Source of the DNA: Hofstenia miamia
Lineage: Eukaryota > Xenacoelomorpha > Acoela
NCBI GenBank assembly: GCA_004352715.1
Contig: SCFE01000030.1
Coordinates: 2,103,130 to 2,167,129, forward strand
Direction of reading: 5' to 3'
DNA length: 64,000 nt
The notes below the pieces were generated by a model. It made no database searches. It was given only the letters and a program-made list of their open reading frames with translations, and had not been told where the DNA came from. The number at the start of each line of letters is the position of its first letter. Position 1 is the stretch's first letter. A program made the translations under genes and the position numbers. Positions 13,501-25,500 of this stretch are shown one piece after another.

Positions 13501-16500
13501 CACTATCTTAATCTTATCATTCTCTATGACTCCCTGTGGCTTGTGCTCAACCACTTGTCTCCTGCTTCTAACCCATGTTGCCTACTCAAGCTCCAATGTA
13601 CCATTCGTCCCACCTTGTCATGCCTGAACTTATACTCATTCTGCGCCAACTTCTCACACCCTGCTATCAGATGATCTACTGTCTCCGTCTCTTTCTTACA
13701 TAGCCTACATTTATCACTTACTTCTACTCTTCTGTCTATATGCTTCTTCACCCATTTTGTTCTTATTGCTTGCTCCTGTGCTGCCATTATCAGTGCTTCT
13801 GTTTCTCTTTTTAGTCCTGCCTTCTTTAACCACTTGTTGCTTTCTTCTCTGTCACATTTTCTGTGTTCCTCCATTATTCTCCATGCATTGTATTCTGCCT
13901 ATACCTTGTTTGTCTCTCTAACTCCATCCTACTCTGGTATGCTGTTTTTCCTTCACTCTCAGTTCTTATCTTCCTTAACTCCTCAGTGACCTCCAGTGGT
14001 GACCCTCTAGACTGTGCTTCTACGTATTCGTTTAGCCCTAGCGCTTCTGCTTCTACAGTTTCCTCCACACTTAGCAGTCCTTTCCCTCCCTTATGCCTTG
14101 CCATGTACATCCTATCTACATCTCCATTTAAGTTGAATGCTCTCTCTCTGCTGCTGCTAGTATCTTCCTTGTCTCCTTGTCTAATTCCCTCAGTTCATTC
14201 TTATTCCACCTAACTATTCCTGTGGAATATCTCAACACTGGTATTGCCCATTTATTAATTGCCTTAATACTATTCTGCCAATTTAATGCTGACTGTAGTA
14301 CTTCCTTGTATTCTTTTCTTAGCCTTATCTTCATTTAATCATGATCTGTTCTATCTTTCTCTATCAAACCTAAGTACTTGTACCCCTCTTTAACTTCCTT
14401 AATCTTATCCCCACTGCTCGTCCTTAAACCATCACCATCCATACACTTACCTCTAGTCATTGTCACTGCCGCACACTTTCCTAATCCAAATTCTAACCCT
14501 GAATCTCTGCTTGCCTTCTCCAATGTCTTCACTTGCTTCTGCAACATCTTCCTTGAACTAGCATACATCTTCAGGTCGTCTATTATTATTATTATTATTA
14601 TTATTATACTATTGTAAAAAAACATCATTTATTGGTTCACTTAAATAGTGGTGTTAGCTGAATACTAAGCAGGTGTTGGTCATAGTTGTGCATAAAATAT
14701 GTAGTAAAAATAATTGTTGATCATTATTTCAAACCCTAACAGAAATTTTTAACACGGCTCGACAACAAAAATCACACAAATTAGTGAATGCGATTGTCAG
14801 TAACTATTTTCTGGCAAACTATTTATAATATTACGACACAGTTAATGATTGATGCAGTTGACGTTTAACAATCGCAAATACCGTGTGAGAATTTTCTTGC
14901 CAATATCATTCTTAGTGAGCACCTCATCGAAATCATTAAACATGTCTACATATGGATACATGGATATATAGATATAGCAAAAAACTTGATATTCTATGCG
15001 TTCAAATTAAAAAGTATACATTTGTTAGATCGACCGGATTAGGCTTGAAGGCTGTGCAATCGGGAAGCGAGGCTGGACCTAGAAGCAAAGTCTGGTTCTG
15101 ATCGGTCATTTGAATGCAACTTTCGACAGTGATGTCTGCTTCAGAAGGAGCAGATTCAACAACCTTAGCAAAGCCACTTGGTGGATTAAAAGAAAATGCG
15201 CCCTGTTTTGAACCAAATACCATTCTCACCCTAAAAATTGAAAATACAATAGTAGAAAATCAAAATCAATCGATGCAAACAAGATTGTATAAAGTTAGTG
15301 GTTTGCTTGAATAAGTTATTATCATCTTATAATAGATTTAAATTAAAATTTAAAAAAACATTTAATTTAATACTTGGTCAAGATTTACTTAGATATTTAT
15401 GAAAAAACTAAATTGATAATAATAAACCATAAACAAATTTACGGTACATTCTTCAAAAAAATTAGAGCTTACTTTAAAAGATCATAGATTACAGTAATGT
15501 AGTATTCCATGCAACTCAATTATCAAGTATGTTGTCGGTTTTATTCAAATTCTGTACGGAACTTACTGTAAATGACTAGATAAACTAACAACTGGATAGA
15601 AAAGACCAGTAATGTTAAAGTCTTCAAATGAACCCCTAACTGGAATGCCATTGATAGTGAATGATATACGTGGAATACTCAAATCCAAACAGCAGCCAAT
15701 GATGTCTCGATTGTTCAGAAGATGATGCCCAGTTTTTACAGCTTTTTTTGTGCTATCTGAAGTAAAGTATTAGCCTTCCATGGTAAAATGGAAACAAAGG
15801 TTTACCCGTCCACAAGTGAACACCATCAAATCCCCAGGAATACAGATCGTCTCCAACACCGTTCCCTCCCCATTTGTCACCAGATGTGGGGTAAGGTCTA
15901 TATCCTGCCGTAGACGCCCATCCTACCCTTAAGTGTGTTGTCTGTGTACGCTTTACACTTTCAATGTGTACTTCATAGTACCATCGATCGTACATCGCTG
16001 AGCCTTCATCAACACCAATGAAGAGCTTTGGACGAACGCTAAAGTCCAAAATATATAATCATTGTCATTAATAATTCATAGATCTTAGAGTTTTTTTATA
16101 TACACATGATAACGAAGCTATACTTAATTACAACAAGGGGGTGGAAATTTACTCTCCATGTGAATTTTTATTAATAACTTTTTAAAATCAAATTTGAAAG
16201 GTTGGCTGAACATTTTACTGCATTAAATTTAGTTTTACAAATTTTGTGAAAATTTTAGATCGAAAGCATTTTTTGTCAAGGAATTATTAATATTTTGTCA
16301 AGGGTGATTGACATTTATTTTAATATAGAAATATAAAAATGACTAAATAAAAACAAAAAACGCTGGCATTAGCATTAATAACTACAAATTAATATGCGCT
16401 AAGTTATTAATAGACCTTATAATTTTGAGCTTAAATAGAAAAGGATTAAAAGCTGCCCAAAATTAATAACCATTTTGACATCTTTTACCATTTTTACAAA

Positions 16501-19500
16501 ATTTTTTGCAAAAAATGCTAACGTCAGCAAAAGTGTCTGAATAAAAATGTTTTTTTTGAATTTTTGAAATTATTTATCCCATGGTACTTTTGTGAGAAAC
16601 TTCATGACAATAGCATTACAATATCAAAAATAAACCTGGGGTATTTTTACCCCCTTGTGAAAACAATGTACAAAAAAAGGTTGGGAGGATTAGGGTTAAA
16701 CAAATTTTCGTCCCTAAATCTACAATATTTAGAAAAGATTGATGTTAATGTTAGTCAATAGGCAAAAGATGTAAAACAATTAAAACAAAGAATTTCCATA
16801 TAATCTCTTAATCTTATCAATTAGTTAGTTTATCAACTGAACTCGAAGAATAAACCTCGTAATTTGCTCCATCATTTGCGTCTGAATAAGAAGCATTTTC
16901 GATGGTAAGATGTTGTCAAGTACCCAATTTTGATTGTTTCGAATAGCTTCTTGATCGGTAATACAAAGACAATTGAAAACTTCTAATATCTAAAAATTGT
17001 ATTGATAATATTGTACTACTATTCAATTTAAATGTAATGTAAAAAAAGTCGTTCAAGACAACTTTAGAAGCATGGGTGTAGCACCACGGGGTGGGACTAT
17101 AGACGATACAGCCGACCCTGAATCACTCTCATAGCGTTTGCTTAAAATATGTATTTTCACACATAACAATACAAATTGTTAATATCTATAAAATTGTATC
17201 AACCTTTTTACAGGAATTAACAAAAATTAATGGAAAAAATTTCTCACAAACATCTGAATTGACCAATGAGAAAATACTTAGCCCCTTTCCTCTCTAAACG
17301 AAAAATGTCAGCTATGCCTTTGATACAAAAGGAAGGTACAATAGTATTAATAAAAAAAACACTGCTACATACCTTGGCATCTCGTCCACATTTGTCCAAC
17401 ATTGCTACAAGAGCTTGAATGTGTGACTCATTTACGTTGCACACGGCCTCAGGACTGCTTTGTAGAACACAATAAATTACATCGAGTACACTTTGATTTG
17501 CATCTTCTCCTAATCTTCGAATCAACCAATCCAAACTTGAGACTTCTGCAAACTTACTGCAATTATTTCGATTTCCTCTAATTAGTGCAGCTAAAAACCG
17601 ACATTTCAGAGTTGTAAACATCATTAAGTGCACATCTATAAACATTACTAAAAATAATAAACTTATAGTTTGACTAAATATTCAATCTTAAATGTTAGGT
17701 TTTACTTACAAGCCTCTCGACAATAACATTTGTGTATTTTTTTGTTTGATTAAAATTACAGATAAGACTTAAATTCAAACCTAGCAACGTAAAAAATGAC
17801 ACAAGTAAATTTGACCAATCAGCCATCGATTCAATGTCAATATTATGATCGAATTCGCGGCTTTTCATGCGATAAACGCTGAGTTTTTCAACCGCGTCAA
17901 TGAGAATGTTGATGAATCCTTCATCTTGGAATAGCGCTTGCCTGTTTTTTAAGTTTCTCAATTCCATTTGCCGCTCCTCGTGTTCTAAACCAAAATTTGC
18001 AATACAGTATATATTATTTTGAACGCAAACACTTTCAATGTATAAATGTCTCATTAAATATCAAATCATTTAATGAAAATCTTATTCCAATTTTAGCAAA
18101 AAAAACCTTCAAATAAATTTCATACTTCCTGCCGAAGCCAAACATGACAATCAGATCAATTTCATGGTTTAAAAAAATTCATACCCAATTCCTCTTCAGA
18201 TGGAGTGAAGTATGTGATTAAATCTTGCAAAAGATCATTCATTATTTCTTCGTTGCATGATACCCAAATGTCTTCATCGCTAGTAAGAGGGCGTAGAGAA
18301 CGAAGCGCACGTAAAAAATCTGTAAAAACTCGGTAGCTCTTCATTATATTGCAGGTAGCCGTGACTTCTTCTGACTGGCCAATTGTCAATGTAAATCCAT
18401 CGTCAACCTGACCATCATGAAGAAGACACACTCTTTTCTCTTGCGTCTGTGAGGGTACCTAATTGAAAGCACAAGATAATCTAAGGAAATACAAGCATAT
18501 TATATAATGACTGACCGACATATTCTAACTAAAATATAGTGGCAGAAGACAATAATTAAATAAACTATATAATCTGATTAATACACGTTTCTTTCGAAAT
18601 CATACGATCATAGCAAGATCTTAACTTGTACAATACTACGGACTACATACGGACCGCATAGATTCAATAAAAAGCTTCTTCAACTGAAACAGATGTAAGT
18701 TAGCATGTTTGCATATTTCAAAATGCACATCATGCGAGAGCTAATTTTTCAGTGTTCAGAGATTTTGAAATATTTCTTTTATCAACAATTTTGTCGCTAT
18801 CACTAGTAATTAATAGTTGTAAAAGATAACTGTTAAAAAAAAGGGAAAAATGAAAATACATTTGCTTCACTTCGTGTAGAAGAGAGCCAAAAGTTCGTAG
18901 CTACGTGCTTGAAATAAACAGTATCATCGTTATATTGAATAGCCGGCTGTCCTTCGAGTGGGTCTTGGGCTAAATCCCATTCAATGTTTTCTTCATCCTA
19001 AAACGGAGAGTTAATAGTACAACGGACTGACAAAACTTATGCAAGAAACAGTTGAGACAATTAGCACTCTAACTTCACACAAAGGCACTAAAAGGATTAG
19101 TATATATTTTGCGTCTAACTAATGAACTAGTTAAAATAGAAGAACATCAAACAAAAAAATATATGATTCTAATAAATTTTACACAAATTGGACTGAATTC
19201 AAAACAAAAACTACATATTTATTATTGTATACCAATAAATGCATACACAAGTATACATGAAAGTATTTATATGGTGTAGTATCAATAATTATAAGATAAA
19301 TTTATAAACTTTTAAGCAGCTAAATAATCAGTGGGAGGAGATTGACACAATGCACATTGATCCATGCGTTCTTTTACTTTTCAATGTTTAATGGGACTGG
19401 ATTGGATCATTTTTGCAAAATAGTAAATATAGTTATGCCTGCAGCCATGGGTTAACTCAAGACCTATTAAGTCTTGGTTAAATACATTATACGTTTAAAT

Positions 19501-19507
19501 TGCTATG

Positions 19508-19545
<38 letters not shown>

Positions 19546-22500
19546 TATATATATACCAATAGATGTCTACTTTAAGAAATAATGTTACAAATATACCCTA
19601 AGATATTCTTCTAATTTTTTTCAAATAAATGCTGAATATTCGAAAAATTCAATTCATGCCACTGTCGACAATGCCCTGAAAGAAACACAAAATAGCGTTA
19701 AAACAATTCTAGTTTTTGGAAATTCTAGAGTAAATTGGTCCAATAAGAAAATAAAATAATGAAAATGATATTTTGCTTACTTTTCCTTTATAAATAGCAA
19801 ATAAGGTCCCCTCACAGCTGGCCTGAGCGGGCTCGACTAAATCAAGCAGGTATGTGTCGCTAGGCTTCACTCCATCATTTCTGATCAGTTCTGTTACTCT
19901 TTCACTGTTTCTAATTGACAGAAATTTTCCAGAAGCTAAGTGGCGTAAACGAAACGACTGACCTCGTTGTAAACAGCTGCAGTTCCATCTAAAGTCTTCA
20001 ATTTAACAACTAAAACTATAGCCCAAAAATAATTAAGGTTAAAATATATATTGAGAAATGGATCATGACACGTTTCATAGCAGAAGGGCTAATACAAAAA
20101 TTCACATTAATTCATAGATTTATTGTTATATTTTATTTATTTCTTCTAAAAAATTCACAATTTTATAAGTAATTCTACTCAATAAAAAACTACACAATGA
20201 ATTTAGGCAGAGCTTAACACGCATGTAAAATATGTAAACTCAACATTTGATATTTTATTTTTGAAGACATAATTTATAAGTTCTATGACATTCACTTTAT
20301 CTGAATCGATTTTCGTGTGCTGCTACCATATCGCATATTTATCATGGATCATTATTATTTTTTGATTCAGATCTATTCTAGATCCATGCAATTCCTATGT
20401 ATTGATTCATGGGATTTCCATGTATCCAGATTCATGGGATTTCCACGTATCCACGGATTATTATAAAGAAAACTAGCAAGTCGTCAAAGACAAGCAGTCG
20501 TACTTTAATAGGAACATGAACAAAATGAAATTTACGACAAAATGAATGACTCGACAGTATACCATACCAACTACAAAACGGTGGTATCTTCCTATACCGC
20601 GGTATTCTCGATAGTAAAGTGCAGAAATTTTGAAAAAACTAAGAAGAACGACAATAAAATCATTTACTTTTCTATGCCGTGTTCAACTTTTATATTAATT
20701 TGGTTGGAGTTTGACTTGTAAAAAGGGAATGGAGAAGACTTCACTAGTGAGTTTATTAGCAGTGGTTTGCTAAACACTACATATAGTATCTTTCATAAAG
20801 TCCGTAGCCATTTTCAACACGAATTCGGCTTATTCCTAAAGAAGTGTAGAAAAGATAACCAGAGAGATTTCAACACATCATTATATGCAAAGATATTAAT
20901 GGTACTACAATCAATCACTAACGTCTACTGCATACAATTCAGGAGCAATTGTCTATAATTACTCTAGTAAACACTGCTACTGAGTTAAAAAAATTTTGGA
21001 TCCACAAAGCATCCGCGAGATCATTTTCATATTTTCAGATCCATGGAAACTTCTATGGATCTCCAGATCCATTGACATGTCTGGCTGCTACATAACAGTA
21101 AAGAAAGCCGAACTTAACACTAGAACTCCGAAAATTAAATACACTCTTTAATTCCTAATCCGGTCATAAATGACCAGTATTTGTGTAGCATTTATTACAG
21201 TGAGATTTATACAGGTATTCAGGTTCATATTTAATAAACACTGCTACTGCTATCTGATGCAATATCCCACATAATTACATAATTTGATTAAAAGCCTGCA
21301 TTGCTGCCTCTCTTGCCATTAATTTTTAACTAAAACGATCAAAACTGGTAAATACATGCTCAATATAAAGTATATTACTGCATAAATATAACTACACAAA
21401 CGCATGCATGAAATGTTTAATCTGGGTCACAAATGACCGATTTTCGGAGTTTAAAGGGTATTAATGATTTTTAATATCTAAGTCTGTCTGTTTTACGAAA
21501 ATGTCATCAATTCGTACTTTACAGCAGAATTAGTTAATATACATGTAGGGAAGTAGTTGTTTAACAATTGCATCAAAAACGGTCACAAATGACCGGTTCG
21601 GAGTTCTAGTGTTAAATGTCGGCCTACTTTCTCGACTCATTTTTGGAATAACTAGACTATTGAGACTTTTCCTTAGAAAAACACTAGAATTCATTATTAT
21701 TTGAGGATTAAATATTAAACGTACGGTAGTTTTATAGGCCCATTCCCTTACTTTTACTTACAGTCAACTAATGTAAGTAAACCTTGAAAAAATTATAACA
21801 TACTCACCACCCCAATGCTATTTTTTAGTTTTATTGATCCTAGTGTATTTATGCCATCTTCATCAATTAAAAATAAAACAAACCTCGTCTGGGGATTAGC
21901 ATACGAAAATTGTGTTGCAGAAATTATATAAAATTGTTATGATTTGAAATATGGGACTTATAGTTTAAGAACTGATATATTTACAAAACAATGCTAAAAG
22001 GGGAAATATGCATAATTAAATGGTATCATAAAATTTGGGGCTGCTTGAAATGGAATAACATTCAAATAGTTAGCATTGATGAATATTGAATTAATTTGCA
22101 TAAGTTTATTTTGTTAAACTATGTTACATGTATGTATATTTCCACTTAAAATAAACATCATATAGGACGATGATTATAAAATAGATTTCTTATCTTGAAT
22201 TAGTTTAAACATAAATAATCATGAACATCTGTGGTGGTTAAGCACTAACTCACCGAGAGCGAACGAATTCAATTCTCCAAAGTGAACGCGATTGATCACC
22301 AACGTCTCCTCCACATTCATAAATAACTGGACTAAACTCAAGGTAAATAAACAGAAGGAACTAAATCACTGACCTAGTGTTCCTCAACTGACGTTCAATA
22401 ACGCCGACAGATGTGAAATATTCATCTTGGCCTTTAAATATCCTTACGACGTCTCCACCACTTACGTATCCACAAACTTTTGCGTCACCTAAAAAGCTTC

Positions 22501-25500
22501 CATGATATAAATACCTTCTATTTGACATTAACTTAACAAGAGTCGACAACGACTTCCAATAATCCGTGTGAGTGAAATTGAATTAGAGGGAGAAGGTCGG
22601 ACTATCATTTAATAAAAACTCATTGCTTATTAAAAACAAATTTAACATGATGAGGAAACAAATGTTGTTTTAACAAAAAATAAATCAAAGTTTTTTAATG
22701 GATGATAAATTTGAAAATATTTCTGTAGAGTCAGTAGAACTTTTCCTCTTGCAGCTAGAAATAAGTAAGAACAAACAAAAGTTGATAAATTCTAATAAAA
22801 GATGGTCTAATAACAATTTTGTTTTAGACGTGCTTATCTAAGAGTTGCAATTTTTTTATCGATGTTTCTGATTATTTTAACATATTGGATTTGATAATCA
22901 AGTGAAATTTTTTGCAATGGAAATTTGCAAATTTTTTGGGGGTTTCAACCAAACCACGTATTTAAAGCCGAATATGTAAAAATACGTTATTTTCTGCTAA
23001 ATTGAAGGTTTTCTTTACTAAAAATTACGAGAACATCAGTAAATTTTAGCAAAAGCACTAAAAGATTAGAATTACCACGAGTTTTCATCCATTAATGAGA
23101 CGGCTGTGAATAGTTCGTGGGAATCAGATTTTTTGTTATTTTTTAAAAAGAATAATTCAACCCCATCTTAAAGTACTTAAAAGCGGATTTAAAGCTGACT
23201 ACATTGATTCTGTAATAAACGATTAAAAATTAACGTTGCATTGCACTTCATGCTACTTTTTACTCGCACGAGGGCAAAGCTAATGAGCTAGTTTATCGCA
23301 TAGGGCTTAAAAACTTTGAAAAGCTGCCAGTGGACTTGATCCGATTAAAAGATAATAAAAAAGATGTGGACCTTTTTGGAGAATAGTCATAGCCAAGGGG
23401 GTAGATTGGAATGAAGCAACAACAGAAAGAGGATTCTTAGCAGCATAGATGTATCTTTCAGATGACACACTTGTTAATACGATTTCATCATTTACTCGCA
23501 CTTTATCACCATCAGCACGTTGTTTACTAGCAGTATTTAGAATCCACCATGATCTTTCGACTAAATATTTTAAAATACGATTAAATTAATGAAAAGTGAC
23601 AAATACCTTGTCCATCAGTTAGTCCAACATCAAATGCGAGCTTGTCATTTGCGGGTGAGGTTGTCATGCATGCTAAATACTTCCCACTTTGACAATGTTT
23701 CAAGCATATTGCATGACCATAAAGAAGAGTTTTGTGCCCAACCTAAAACAGTCATGTTAACCAATGTATTACCATTGCCACGATATATGATGGAATTGTT
23801 TACCAACATAGAGCTGAAATGAATTCATAAATATGAAATTACAATATGCAAGAATATATAGTTTATCTAATTTTAGTGTAGATTTTTGTGTATAAGCCAC
23901 CAACATGTATAGCCGCTTCCCAAACCTTGAAGGGTAATTTTTGAGTTACAGGTATAAAACGTGTATAAGTCGCATCCACCACCACATAATTTTATCCTTA
24001 GCCACATACATTTTTCCATTCATTTAACAAACTTAATTTAACCTAGTCACCAGTACTGGATATTCTTAGTGTCTTATTGCTGAATAAATTATTTTCAGAT
24101 TTTGCGCATTCTAAAATGTACGCGTATAGGCGTTTTGCGCATTCTAAAATGTACGCGTATAGGCGTAATTCAAACTTTTAAACAAAATTTTAGGCTCACA
24201 GGTGCGGCTTTACAGTGCATAACATGATTTGCGAATACTTTTGAAATTGCATGGACTGTCTAAATTCAGATGACTTTTCTAAGATCAGTGGTTTTTAAGA
24301 GAATGTCCCAACCGATCTGATATTGATCAATAATAGTATGACAGTAAATTGAAATGACATGACGTTATATCACCAATTAGTACCTTCTGGCTAAAACTAA
24401 TATTTTGACCTAGTCTGCACGATCACCATTCGTAGATAAGGAAATGTAAGAAAAATGAACGTTTACATGTGATAAACATCAAAGATGTTAAAAAGCATTG
24501 ATTACGTTATAAAGATGCAAAACCAAGAAAACTCAATATAAAAAATAATACCACAGGTTCTGGCGTCGAGTCTATGTTGGATAGAAGCTCGTGCAGAGCT
24601 TTCTTTGACATTGCATTGTCGCACACGAAACTACATGATATGATGTCAGCTGGAACATTCTAAAGAAACTAAGTCATTTAAAGTTAAATTTTTAATTAAC
24701 TATAAAGAATCAGGGCCGAAGCAATGGGAATTTTTTTCTTGTTTTCATGTTAGTGTAATTATTGTGATTTTCGATGGGACAACATTTGCCGTGTAAAAAT
24801 AGGGCCCAACGTAGAAAGCATAGTCCAGTGCTCTGTACAGTATTGCTGCAGAGGTAATCAATACAAATTTTTTAAATTTTATACTGAGAGGTATAAAAAT
24901 TTTAAGTTCATCAAAACGGATCTATCTGACTTAAATACATAAAAACAGATAAATGTGTATACCGCGGATATACTGAGGAAAATAGAACAGAGTATATTAT
25001 TAAAGAAAAATAGAAAAAATTAATTCTTACCATACTGTATATTTTGAAATTGCAAACCTACAAAATTTTCAATCACAAGAAACTTTGGTTTCTCTGATAT
25101 TACAAAGTGACCACAATAAAAATTATTTTAATGGAGCACTTTACAGTTCTGCCGTCTTATGGTAAACCACCTTATCTGCAAATTTTTGAACTTCCAGTTT
25201 ATTGCTTAGTATGGCAAATCAACTTACAGGATGCTCAATGTCGAGATATTTCATGGTGAAATAGAATAAATGCAATCAGTAAAATTTATTAATATGTGAG
25301 TGAGTTTGTTATACACTTTTTGTAGATTAAGTGATTTGCCTTTTAACGACAGAGTAACTTTATATATTCTAAAACACATTGAAAAACTAACTCTATATTA
25401 GCGTTGAAAACTAGAAAGTGACATCGTATACCCGATTTCGGATTTCGGGTCGGGTCTTGTTCGAGTATCAAATTGTGGGATCGGGTCGAGTTTGGGTACA

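Noticed and set aside
13863-14213. Plus-strand ORF of 116 codons inside the R4/Dong-like LINE
   Set aside because: Shadow of the minus-strand LINE frame (serine/leucine-rich antisense).
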